Assembly: GCA_020056965.1 (NCBI GenBank)
Contig: JAGVGT010000073.1
Span: forward strand, 1-64,000
DNA: 64,000 nucleotides
Reading direction: 5' to 3'
From: Deltaproteobacteria bacterium
GTDB taxonomy: Bacteria; Desulfobacterota; Desulfobulbia; Desulfobulbales; JAGXFP01
Every line of letters begins with the position of its first letter. Position 1 is the stretch's first letter. Of the stretch, positions 25,715 to 34,291 are shown piece after piece. The translations under genes were made by a program, and so were the position numbers. The notes beneath the pieces were generated by a model that did no database searches, had not been told where the DNA came from, and saw nothing but the letters and a program-made list of their open reading frames with translations.

Positions 25715-26080
25715 TCAATCCTCCAACAGCTTCTTTAATTCGTACAATTCCTGCTTGAGGGAACCAACAAACTCGCTGGATTTTGCGCCCCCCTCATGGC
25801 CGGACCCGGAATTCACGACCGGATCCCCTTCCTTCAAGGCCTGCCTGGCCCCGGCGATGGTATAACCCTTGTCGTAGAGCAACTCGCGAATTTTCAGCAG
25901 GTTCTCCAGATCGAGCCGCCGATAGAGGCGCTGCCGGGAACCGGCCCGCAGGGGTTTGACGATCTTGAACTCCGCCTCCCAGTAACGGAGGACATGGGTG
26001 TCAACCCCGACTATTTCGCTGGCCTCGCCGATTTTAAAGTACTGCTTATCCGGGATTTGGCCGGGATTTTTACATTCCAT
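25715..26080 (-). CDS. MerR-family regulator downstream of ihfA
   Basis: The 121-residue protein has a MerR helix-turn-helix (YFKIGEASEIVGVDTHVLRYWE) and a short C-terminal coiled coil (VGSLKQELYELKKLL), without cysteine or metal motifs. I start at 26080, preceded by AGGCGG; an ATG at 26098 in the same frame is possible, and the longer frame reaching 26236 overlaps ihfA. A MerR gene directly after ihfA in the pheST operon is a common arrangement in this group of bacteria. Its target is unknown. Confidence 0.85.
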   Translation of the reverse strand: MECKNPGQIPDKQYFKIGEASEIVGVDTHVLRYWEAEFKIVKPLRAGSRQRLYRRLDLENLLKIRELLYDKGYTIAGARQALKEGDPVVNSGSGHEGGAKSSEFVGSLKQELYELKKLLED

Positions 26081-26126
26081 GCCACCGCCTTTTTCCATCG
26101 GCACGGTCAAACGCCCGGCCGGCCGA

Positions 26127-26417
26127 TCATTCGTTGATCCGCTCCCGCAAGCCTTTGCTGGGCTTAAAAGAAACCATACTGCGCCGACAGATCTCCATGG
26201 TATCACCGGTCCGGGGATTGCGGCCCACCCGGGCATTTTTCCGGCGAATATTAAAGGTGCCGAATTGGACCAGTTTAATCGATTCCTGGCGCAGCAACGC
26301 CCCCTTCATGGTGTCAAAAACGATATCGACCAGTTCCCCGGCGCTCTGCTTGGAAAAGCCCAACTTCTCGTTGATGGATTTGGCGAGATCCTTTCTGGTC
26401 AGATTGGCGTTGTTCAT
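26127..26417 (-). CDS. ihfA: integration host factor alpha subunit
   Basis: A 96-residue DNA-bending protein of the HU/IHF family with the LVQFGTFNIRRKNARVGRNPRTG arm that inserts into the minor groove, including the proline at the tip. It follows pheT by 5 nt, the same order as E. coli pheST-ihfA. IHF commonly bends DNA between activator sites and sigma-54 promoters, so it may assist the sigma-54 promoter in this window. Confidence 0.95.
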   Translation of the reverse strand: MNNANLTRKDLAKSINEKLGFSKQSAGELVDIVFDTMKGALLRQESIKLVQFGTFNIRRKNARVGRNPRTGDTMEICRRSMVSFKPSKGLRERINE

Positions 26418-26422
26418 AATTT

Positions 26423-28843
26423 TTAATTCTCCCGCAGAGACCCGCCAAAACGGGTCCCGAGCATGTCAGTTATTCGCCGATGCACCACCTGAACATCGGC
26501 ATCGGCCAGAGTTTTATCCAAATCTCGGTAGTTGATGGAAATGGCGACACTCTTGAACCCGGCGGCGATCTTGTCACCCTGATATAGATCGAAGAGCTCG
26601 ACCTGCTCCACCAGACTCTCGCCCAGGCCACTGATCGCCGCAATGATTTCGCCGCTGGCCACCCCTTCCGGAACCACCAGTGCCAAGTCCCAGCGGACGG
26701 CCGGGAATTTGGCCAGGGGCCTGAAACTCTTGGGTCGGGCTGCCAGGGCGCCGAGGGCGGTCAGATTGAGCTCCAGAAAGTACACCTCGGTCTTGATCCC
26801 GAAACCCTTCAGAGCATCGGCATGTACGCGCCCCAGACGACCGATCACCGCACCATCCGCGGCCAGCACCCCCAAGGCGGAACCAGAGTCAACATAACGG
26901 GGCGGCTGGCTTTCCGCCACCATTTTGACCCCGTCATAACGCATTTCCCGCAGCAACTGCTCGACCACACCCTTGATATCGAAAAAGTCCACCGCCCCCT
27001 GGCCGAAATGGAAAACCGGCGAGCCGGGATAGCGCCGCCCGGCCAGTGCCGCGGTCAGCCAGACCTCTTCCCGCGGCAGCTCAGCCGCGCCCGGGATAAA
27101 GACCTTGCCGGTTTCGAAAATCCGCAGGTCGGAAACCTGATGGTTGAGATTACGCCGGACGTTCTCCAACACCCCGGGCAACAGCAGGGTGCGCATCACG
27201 CTCTGCTCATCGTTGAGGGGGTTGCGCAGCCGGACCGTGGCCCGCAGCGGATCATCGGCGGCCAGACCCAGCTGGTCAAAATGCTTCTCGGTGACAAAAC
27301 TGTAGTTGATGGCCTCGGAAAATCCTTGGGCAATCAGCAACTCGGCCACCCGCGCCCGCAGTTGCCGGGCGGGATCACGATCGGCAAAACTTAAGGGCAC
27401 CACCGGCAGGGTGGTGGGCAGTTCATTGTACCCGACCAGGCGGGCCACCTCTTCAATGAGATCGATCTCCCGTTCCAGATCGACCCGAAATCCCGGCACC
27501 GTGACCTCCAGGGTCTGGCCGTCAAGCTGGCGGGCCGGAATCTCGATGGCGGCCAGGTGGGCGGCAATCCCCTCGGCGTCAAGCGCGATGCCCAGGAGCT
27601 CCGCACATCTCTGCACCCGCAGCTGGATGGGCGGGCGGGCCAGCAGCCCTTCCCGACAATCCACACCGCCGCCAACCACGGTCCCGCCGGCCAGTTCGAC
27701 AATCAAACTGGTCGCCCGGTCCAAGGTGCGAACGGTGCCGTCCGGATCAACTCCGCGTTCAAAGCGGTAGGATGAATCGGTGGCCATCTTCAACCGCCGG
27801 GAGGTGCGCCGGATGCTCACCGGGTTAAAGCAGGCGCTCTCCAGAAGGATCTCGGTGGTGGCCTCGCTCACCTCGGAATTGGCGCCGCCCATCACCCCGG
27901 CCAGCGCCACCCCCTGTTCGGCATCGCAGATCAACAGCATTTCCGGCTCGAGCTGATGCTCGGTGCCATCTAGGGTCCGCATGGTTTCCCCGGGATTGGC
28001 CCGCCGGACCACAATTTGGCCGCCCGCCAGCTTGGCGAAATCGAAGGCGTGCAAGGGCTGGCCGTACTCGAGCATGACAAAGTTGGTAATATCGACCACG
28101 TTGTTGATCGGCCGCAATCCCACCGCCAGCAGGAGCCGCTGCAGCCACCAGGGCGAGGGAGCGATCTTTACCCCCCGGATCAGGCGGGCGGAATAGCGGG
28201 GGCAGGCCTCGCGGTCGCGAACTTCAACGGAGAAAGGCAGAGCCGAGCCGGTCAAGGCTGGCAGGGGGGCGGCAACCGGATGCTTCACCGTGGCGCCGGT
28301 AATCCCACCCACCTCCCGGGCCAGGCCGATGACGCTGGCGCAGTCCGGACGATTGGGGGTCAGATCGACCTCCACCAGGGTGTCCCGCAGCCCCAGGGCC
28401 TCGGTCAGAGGCTGGCCGGGCCGCAGATCGCCGGCCAGTTCCATGATCCCGGATTTGGCGCCGCCGATCCCCAGTTCGCTGGCCGAGCAGAGCATGCCGG
28501 TCGAGGCCTCGCCGCGGATCTTGGCGGCGGCAATCACCAGGCCGCCCGGCATCACCGTCCCCGGCATGGCCAGGGCGGTCATCAATCCGGCCCGGGCATT
28601 GGGCGCCCCGCAAACTACCCGCCGCACCCCTTCGCCATCGTCGACATCGCAGAGTTGCAAGCGATCGGCATTGGGATGGGGCTGAACCGCCACGATCCGG
28701 GCCACCCGGATCCCGGTCAGCTCCGGATAGAGGTTGGTCACACTATCGACCTCCAGTCCCAGCATGGTCAGCCGGTCGGCCAAGGCCTGGGCGGAGAGGT
28801 CAAAATCGAGATAGTTTTTCAGCCAGTTGATCGTGAATTTCAT
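26423..28843 (-). CDS. pheT: phenylalanyl-tRNA synthetase beta subunit
   Basis: The 806-residue subunit has the expected order: EMAP/tRNA-binding-like domain (about 40-150), B3/B4 domain with the editing site (about 210-390), B5 DNA-binding-like fold (about 400-475), a catalytic-like domain, and the C-terminal anticodon-binding FDX-ACB domain (about 710-806). It forms an alpha2-beta2 enzyme with PheS, whose stop lies 32 nt upstream. Confidence 0.97.
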   Translation of the reverse strand: MKFTINWLKNYLDFDLSAQALADRLTMLGLEVDSVTNLYPELTGIRVARIVAVQPHPNADRLQLCDVDDGEGVRRVVCGAPNARAGLMTALAMPGTVMPGGLVIAAAKIRGEASTGMLCSASELGIGGAKSGIMELAGDLRPGQPLTEALGLRDTLVEVDLTPNRPDCASVIGLAREVGGITGATVKHPVAAPLPALTGSALPFSVEVRDREACPRYSARLIRGVKIAPSPWWLQRLLLAVGLRPINNVVDITNFVMLEYGQPLHAFDFAKLAGGQIVVRRANPGETMRTLDGTEHQLEPEMLLICDAEQGVALAGVMGGANSEVSEATTEILLESACFNPVSIRRTSRRLKMATDSSYRFERGVDPDGTVRTLDRATSLIVELAGGTVVGGGVDCREGLLARPPIQLRVQRCAELLGIALDAEGIAAHLAAIEIPARQLDGQTLEVTVPGFRVDLEREIDLIEEVARLVGYNELPTTLPVVPLSFADRDPARQLRARVAELLIAQGFSEAINYSFVTEKHFDQLGLAADDPLRATVRLRNPLNDEQSVMRTLLLPGVLENVRRNLNHQVSDLRIFETGKVFIPGAAELPREEVWLTAALAGRRYPGSPVFHFGQGAVDFFDIKGVVEQLLREMRYDGVKMVAESQPPRYVDSGSALGVLAADGAVIGRLGRVHADALKGFGIKTEVYFLELNLTALGALAARPKSFRPLAKFPAVRWDLALVVPEGVASGEIIAAISGLGESLVEQVELFDLYQGDKIAAGFKSVAISINYRDLDKTLADADVQVVHRRITDMLGTRFGGSLREN

Positions 28844-28875
28844 GGGGCCCGGAGTCTATCGGAATTTCCCGCTCT

Positions 28876-29883
28876 TTAAAACTGCGAGAGGAAGCGCAAA
28901 TCGTTTTCGTAGTAGAGGCGGATATCGTTGATCCCGTACTTGAGCATGGCGATCCGTTCGATACCCAGACCAAAGGCGAAGCCGGTATAGACTTCCGGGT
29001 CGTAGCCGACCTTCTTGAAGACCTCGGGGTCGATCATCCCGGCCCCGAGTATTTCCAACCAGCCGGTCTGCTTACAGACCCGGCAGCCGGAGCCATGACA
29101 GATCACGCAGCCGATATCGACCTCGGCGCTGGGCTCGGTGAAGGGAAAGAAACTGGGGCGGAAACGAATGGGGGTGTCCGCGCTGAACATCCGGGAAATA
29201 AAGACCGACAGCACCCCTTTGAGGTCGGCGAAAGAGACCTTGCGGTCGACCAGAAAACCTTCGACCTGGTGGAACATCGGGGTGTGGGTCACATCGGAAT
29301 CACAGCGATAGACCTTGCCCGGGGCGATCATCCGCAACGGCGGGGTCTGGTTCTCCATGGTGCGGATCTGCATGGGCGAGGTATGGGTCCGCAGCAACAC
29401 CGACTCACTGACGTAGAAGGTGTCGTGCATATCCCGGGCGGGATGGTGGGGCGGGATGTTCAAGGCCTCGAAGTTGTAGAAATCGGTCTCGACGTCCGGC
29501 CCTTCGGCCACGGCAAACCCGAGACCCTCGAAGATCCCGCACACCTCGTTCATGATCTGGGTGACCGGATGCAGCCGCCCGACCGGAACGACGCGCCCGG
29601 GCAGACTCAGATCGCAGAGCGGCGCAACCGGACCTTGGCCGGCCTCCAGGGCCGCCTGCCGTTGCTCGTAAGCGCTCTCGATATCCTGCTTGACGCTGTT
29701 GGCCAGCTGGCCCAGGCGCGGCCGCTCGGCCGGATCAACCTGGCCGAGCTGCTTCATCAACCCGGCAAATTCGCCTTTGCGGCCCAGGTATTTAACCCGG
29801 AACTCCTCCAAACCGGCGATCTGGTCGATCTGCTCCAGTCCGGCCAGGGCCTCGCTCTTCAGACTCTGAAGTTCTGCTTCCAT
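28876..29883 (-). CDS. pheS: phenylalanyl-tRNA synthetase alpha subunit
   Basis: The 335-residue catalytic subunit has an N-terminal coiled coil (about 1-90) and a class II core. The core includes motif 2 (TSPMQIRTM...VYRCDSD) and motif 3 ([17 protein letters not shown]). It also keeps [16 protein letters not shown] at the active site. It lies between rplT and pheT, 20 nt after rplT. Confidence 0.97.
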   Translation of the reverse strand: MEAELQSLKSEALAGLEQIDQIAGLEEFRVKYLGRKGEFAGLMKQLGQVDPAERPRLGQLANSVKQDIESAYEQRQAALEAGQGPVAPLCDLSLPGRVVPVGRLHPVTQIMNEVCGIFEGLGFAVAEGPDVETDFYNFEALNIPPHHPARDMHDTFYVSESVLLRTHTSPMQIRTMENQTPPLRMIAPGKVYRCDSDVTHTPMFHQVEGFLVDRKVSFADLKGVLSVFISRMFSADTPIRFRPSFFPFTEPSAEVDIGCVICHGSGCRVCKQTGWLEILGAGMIDPEVFKKVGYDPEVYTGFAFGLGIERIAMLKYGINDIRLYYENDLRFLSQF

Positions 29884-29903
29884 GGCCGGCTAAGACCAGT
29901 GAA

Positions 29904-30248
29904 TCAGGAGGCCATCTTGGCGATCTGGCTGAAGGCGTTAGGATCGAGAATAGCCATATTGGAAAGAGACTTACGGTCCAGCTCGATCCCGGCCTTGCTC
30001 AGTCCGCCGATCAATTTGCTGTAGGAAAGGCCGTTCAGGTTGGCGGCGGCATTGATCCGGACGATCCACAGCTTGCGGAAATCACGTTTGCGGACCCGGC
30101 GATCACGGTAGGCATAGACTAGGGCGCGATCGACCGCCTCGGAGGCAGTCCGCACCAGACGGTGGCGGGCGCCGATAAAGCCTTTGGCCAGCTTAAGAAT
30201 CTTATTGCGACGCTGCCGCGCCTTAAATCCGCGTTTTACTCTAGGCAT
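29904..30248 (-). CDS. rplT: 50S ribosomal protein L20
   Basis: The 114-residue protein starts [16 protein letters not shown] at 30248; a longer open frame upstream reaches 30308 but passes through the AAGGAGAAG ribosome site. L20 binds 23S rRNA early in assembly and in many bacteria represses translation of the rpmI-rplT message. Confidence 0.97.
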   Translation of the reverse strand: MPRVKRGFKARQRRNKILKLAKGFIGARHRLVRTASEAVDRALVYAYRDRRVRKRDFRKLWIVRINAAANLNGLSYSKLIGGLSKAGIELDRKSLSNMAILDPNAFSQIAKMAS

Positions 30249-30342
30249 CTTCTTCTCCTTGCAACAAAAACGGCCTGAATCAGGCCCTTGATCTAATTCG
30301 TCATGCACACCCGCTTTTTCTTCAGGGGGCGGCCATTACCGG

Positions 30343-30540
30343 CTACATGTAAGGCAGCAGCTTCCGCACCATCTTGATATTGGCGGAATCAACCTCGGCG
30401 GAGAGACGCAGCCCGCGCTTACGCTTGGTGGACTTCGAGGTCAGAATGTGACTCGCAAAAGCCTTCCGGCGCATGACCTTGCCGGTACCGGTTACCTTGA
30501 GCCGCTTGGCAGCTCCCCTATTGGTTTTCATCTTCGGCAT
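30343..30540 (-). CDS. rpmI: 50S ribosomal protein L35
   Basis: A 65-residue basic protein starting [13 protein letters not shown], the standard L35 N-terminus and length. I use 30540 as the start; the in-frame extension to 30615 is not part of the family. It lies between infC (96 nt) and rplT. Confidence 0.97.
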   Translation of the reverse strand: MPKMKTNRGAAKRLKVTGTGKVMRRKAFASHILTSKSTKRKRGLRLSAEVDSANIKMVRKLLPYM

Positions 30541-30636
30541 CGCTAAAACTCCCATGCAATAATTGGCACCGGACAGGCCCCAGCCCGCCCGGCGAACTCT
30601 AATAAACTCAACCAAAACCAGCCCAACGGCCGGGTA

Positions 30637-31185
30637 TCACTTTTTCTTGGGTCCGACAAACATCGACATCTGCCGCCCTTCCATCTTGGGCGACTGCAGA
30701 ATTTCGGCCACATCAACCAAGGCCTCGCCCATCTTATTGAGGACATCCATGCCGATGGTATCGGCGTAGACGATCTCCCGGCCCCGGAAACGCAGGGTAA
30801 TCTTGACCTTGTTGTTCTGCTCAAGAAACTTGCGGATATTCTTGATCTTGAATTCAAGATCGTGCTTTTCGGTCTTGGGCCTGAGCTTGATCTCCTTGAT
30901 CTCGATCACGCTCTGTTTCTTCTTGGCCTCTTGCTGCTTCTTGTTCAGCTCGTACCGATATTTGCCGTAATCCATGATCCGGCAGACCGGCGGTTCAGCC
31001 GTCGGTGAAACCTCGACCAGATCCAGCGCGGCTTCCTCGGCCATCTTCAAGGCCACGGCCACCGTTTCAATCCCTACCTGGCTGCCATCGGCGCCAATGA
31101 CCCGAACCTTGTCGCAGGTAATCTGGTCATTGATCCTGGCCCTGATTTCCTTGCCGACCTCGGCTTCCTTCTTCCGTCCTTTAAT
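30637..31185 (-). CDS. infC: translation initiation factor IF-3 with an ATT start codon
   Basis: IF-3 controls start-site fidelity and subunit dissociation. Frame analysis from the first usual start codon (GTG at 31062) gives only 141 residues and loses the N-terminal domain. The same frame stays open upstream to an ATT at 31183-31185, preceded by GGGAGGTAGG at ribosome-site distance. From there the protein begins (M)KGRKKEAEVGKEI and has 182 residues. The N-terminal domain contains INDQITCDKVRVIG and the C-terminal domain RFRGREI. E. coli infC also starts with AUU, followed by Lys-Gly, and IF-3 represses its own synthesis through that codon, so the same control is likely here. It lies 211 nt after thrS. 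Confidence 0.93.
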   Translation of the reverse strand: MKGRKKEAEVGKEIRARINDQITCDKVRVIGADGSQVGIETVAVALKMAEEAALDLVEVSPTAEPPVCRIMDYGKYRYELNKKQQEAKKKQSVIEIKEIKLRPKTEKHDLEFKIKNIRKFLEQNNKVKITLRFRGREIVYADTIGMDVLNKMGEALVDVAEILQSPKMEGRQMSMFVGPKKK

Positions 31186-31396
31186 ACTCCTACCTCCCGA
31201 TGCTGATGGCTTCGCAATAAATCTATGTCAACCAACTCGGCCAACGCTTAAGCAACTGACCGATTGGTACTGGCCGTCGTTCTCACGGTTTTTTTACGAG
31301 GACGACAACGCTGATCTGGTTGGAATTAAAAGCAGCTGCTATCCATAGCATTAAGCCCATGGTTTTTCAACTTTTTAACACAGCCGGCCAAAATTA

Positions 31397-33334
31397 CTAA
31401 TCGGCCAGACTTTTCTCGTCAGCGCTCTGGCGCCGGACCATCTCGGCGAATTCCGCCACCCCCATGGGCGGCAGGTTACTGCCGTCGCGCAACCGTACCG
31501 TCACCTGGCCCGCCTCGACCTCTTGGTCGCCAATGATCAGCATGTAGGGAATCTTTTGCATCTGGGCTTCGCGGATCTTGTAATTAAGCTTCTCGTTGCG
31601 CAGATCCTTTTCCACCCGCACCCCCAGCCGCCGCAGTTCCCGATAAACCTGCTCGGAATATTCGAGCTGGGGATCAGTGATGTTCATCACCCGGGCCTGG
31701 ACCGGGGCCAGCCAAACCGGGAAGGCCCCGGCGTAATGCTCGATCAGCACCCCGATGAAGCGCTCCAGCGAACCCATCAGGGCCCGGTGGATCATGATCG
31801 GCTGGTGGGCCTGGCCATCGTCGCCGGTATAGCTGATCTCGAAACGCTCCGGCAGATTGAAATCGACCTGGATGGTCGAACATTGCCAGGCCCGGCCTAG
31901 GACGTCGCGGATCTTGATGTCGATCTTGGGCCCGTAAAACACCCCTTCGCCCGGGTCGAGCTGGTAGGCCAGCCCCTTCTTCTCCAGGGCCGCCTTCAGG
32001 GCCTCGGTGGCCCGCTGCCAGTTCTCATCGCTGCCCACGTACTTCTCGGGGCGGGTGGAGAGATAGATATCGTACTGATCAAACCCGAACATCCGCAGGA
32101 TGCGCAGATTCAGATCGAGAATATTGAAAATTTCATCTTCCAGCTGGTCGGGCCGGCAGAAGATGTGGGCGTCGTCCTGGGTAAAGCCCCGGACCCGCAT
32201 CAGGCCGTGCAGGGCGCCGGTCTTCTCATAGCGATAGACGGTGCCCAACTCGCACCAGCGCACCGGAAACTCCCGATAGCTGCGCTTCCTGGTATTAAAG
32301 ATGGCGATATGGAAGGGGCAGTTCATCGGCTTGAGCTGATAACTGACCTCGTCGATCTCCATGGCGGCGTACATGTTCTCCCCGTAGAAGTCCAGATGAC
32401 CGCTGGTCTTCCAGAGATCGCGCCGGGCGATATGCGGGGTATAGAGCAACTCGTAGTCGTGGCGGTAATGCTCCTCCCGCCACTGGTCCTCTAGGAGCTT
32501 GCGAAGCATGGCGCCCTTGGGCTGCCAGAGGATCAGGCCGGGACCGACCTGGTCCTGAATGGTGAACAGCTCCAGCTCCCGGCCCAGCTTGCGATGATCG
32601 CGCTTCTTGGCCTCTTCGAGCTTGTGCAGATAATCCTTCAACTCCTTGGCATTGGCAAAGGCGGTGCCATATATGCGCTGGAGCATGGGGTTCTTTTCGT
32701 CCCCGCGCCAGTACGCCCCGGCCAATCTGGTCAGTTTATAGGCCTGCAACAACCCGCCGTGCGGCAGATGCGGCCCCCGGCAGAGATCAACAAAGTCGCC
32801 CAGCTCGTAGAGCGTGACCGCCTGACCTTCCAGCCCGGCCAAAATCTCCAGCTTGTAATTCTGGCCCCGGCTCTGGAAAAGCTCGCGGGCCTCGGCGCTG
32901 CTCACCTCGCGCCGCACGAAAGGCAGGGCGCCGGCGGCCAGCTCATGCATCCGGGCCTCGATCTTTTCCAGGTCTTCCGGGGTGAAGGGCGCGGGCCGGT
33001 CAAAATCGTAGTAAAAGCCGTCTTCGGTCGAGGGGCCGATGGCCACCTTGACCTCCGGGCCAAAGAGATCGACCACGGCATGGGCCATCAGGTGGGCACA
33101 ACTGTGGCGCAGAATCTCCAGCCCCTCGGCTGAGTCGAGCATGATCAGCTCAACCTCCAGGTCCGCGTTTACCGGGGTCGAGAGATCGAACAGTTCCTCG
33201 CCCACCTGAAAGGCCGCCACCTGCTTGCGCAGTTTGTTGGAGACCAGTTCCTTGAGGGCTTCGGCAAAGGGGGTCCCGGCCGGAACCACGGCTTTCTTGT
33301 CCGCTCCGCTAAGAGCAATGGTACAGTCGGCCAT
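31397..33334 (-). CDS. thrS: threonyl-tRNA synthetase
   Basis: The 645-residue class II enzyme has the N-terminal TGS domain (about 1-62), the editing domain with HSCAHLMAHAV (the HxxxH zinc-like site), the catalytic core with zinc ligands in MNCPFH, and the C-terminal anticodon-binding domain. The order thrS-infC-rpmI-rplT-pheS-pheT-ihfA is the classic one. In E. coli ThrS represses its own mRNA; I see no clear tRNA-like leader here. Confidence 0.97.
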   Translation of the reverse strand: MADCTIALSGADKKAVVPAGTPFAEALKELVSNKLRKQVAAFQVGEELFDLSTPVNADLEVELIMLDSAEGLEILRHSCAHLMAHAVVDLFGPEVKVAIGPSTEDGFYYDFDRPAPFTPEDLEKIEARMHELAAGALPFVRREVSSAEARELFQSRGQNYKLEILAGLEGQAVTLYELGDFVDLCRGPHLPHGGLLQAYKLTRLAGAYWRGDEKNPMLQRIYGTAFANAKELKDYLHKLEEAKKRDHRKLGRELELFTIQDQVGPGLILWQPKGAMLRKLLEDQWREEHYRHDYELLYTPHIARRDLWKTSGHLDFYGENMYAAMEIDEVSYQLKPMNCPFHIAIFNTRKRSYREFPVRWCELGTVYRYEKTGALHGLMRVRGFTQDDAHIFCRPDQLEDEIFNILDLNLRILRMFGFDQYDIYLSTRPEKYVGSDENWQRATEALKAALEKKGLAYQLDPGEGVFYGPKIDIKIRDVLGRAWQCSTIQVDFNLPERFEISYTGDDGQAHQPIMIHRALMGSLERFIGVLIEHYAGAFPVWLAPVQARVMNITDPQLEYSEQVYRELRRLGVRVEKDLRNEKLNYKIREAQMQKIPYMLIIGDQEVEAGQVTVRLRDGSNLPPMGVAEFAEMVRRQSADEKSLAD

Positions 33335-33460
33335 CGGTAAAACGCCTCACTCGAGGGACGAAAAAAAAATAAGCACATTGGCCGAGCCAACCTGCCTATA
33401 CCTAGCGCCGGGTGCAAACACCAGGCGACCAATCAACAGTTCTGTGAACCTGGGGGAAAA

Positions 33461-33537
33461 TGGTAGGCGCGGGCGGATTCGAACCGCCGACCTCTTGCGT
33501 GTCGGGCAAGCGCTCTAACCAACTGAGCTACGCGCCT
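33461..33537 (-). tRNA. tRNA-Val (anticodon GAC)
   Basis: A 77-nt cloverleaf: acceptor stem AGGCGCG/CGCGCCT, anticodon stem CTTGC/GCAAG around loop CCGACAC (anticodon GAC), T-arm GGTTCGAATCC and encoded CCA. It lies 126 nt upstream of thrS on the same strand. Confidence 0.94.
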
Positions 33538-33675
33538 GGATGATCAACAATCTCCAGACCAGCCCCGCGCTTTCCCGCCGCGGAACCGGCTTTAATTATG
33601 AACGGCAACCAAATAACAGCAATCACCTTTCCTGTCAAGGAGAAAACCACGCCACCGCCAACAAAATGGTCGCGC

Positions 33676-34278
33676 TCAGGCGGTCTCTTTCCGGGCCTCA
33701 ATGGCCCGGGCCAGGGTCAACTCATCGGCATACTTGATGTCCATGCCCATGGGAATTCCGCAGGCCAAACGGGTGACCTTGACCGGCAGGCGCTTGAGGC
33801 GGCTGATCAGATAGGCGGCCGTGGCCTCGCCCGGCACCGTCGAACTGGTGGCGATCAACACCTCGCCGCCCTCCAGCTTCCGGACCCGCTCCAGGAGGGC
33901 GCCGATCTTGATCTCCTCCGGGCCGACCCCGTCCATGGGCGACAGCACCCCGTGCAGGATATGGTAGTGGCCCCGATATGACGAGGTCTTCTCGATGGCC
34001 AGCAGGTCGGCGGGTTCCTCGACCACACAGATCAAGCGCGCATCCCGGGAACGGTCGGCGCAGATCCCGCAGGGATCGCTCTCGGAGAAGACGAAACAGT
34101 TGGAGCAGAGGCTGATTTGCTCGTGCAGGGTGGCCAGATCACGGGCCAACTCCCGGGCCTCGCTCGGCGAACGCCGCAGGATGTGGAGGGCCAGGCGGGT
34201 GGCGCTCTTGCGCCCGATCCCCGGCAGCCGGTTCAGACTGTCGATCAGCCGGGCCAGCGCCGGCGGCAAAACATTCAT
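33676..34278 (-). CDS. recR: recombination mediator RecR
   Basis: The 200-residue protein has the helix-hairpin-helix N-terminus (LNRLPGIGRKSATRLALH), a four-cysteine zinc finger (CSNC...CGIC spacing) and a Toprim domain (LICVVEEPADLLAIE...YHILHGVLSPMDGVGPEEI). RecR works with RecO/RecF in gap repair. It starts 13 nt after dnaX; the small ybaB gene often found between the two is missing here. Confidence 0.97.
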   Translation of the reverse strand: MNVLPPALARLIDSLNRLPGIGRKSATRLALHILRRSPSEARELARDLATLHEQISLCSNCFVFSESDPCGICADRSRDARLICVVEEPADLLAIEKTSSYRGHYHILHGVLSPMDGVGPEEIKIGALLERVRKLEGGEVLIATSSTVPGEATAAYLISRLKRLPVKVTRLACGIPMGMDIKYADELTLARAIEARKETA

Positions 34279-34291
34279 CGGGAACCCATCC

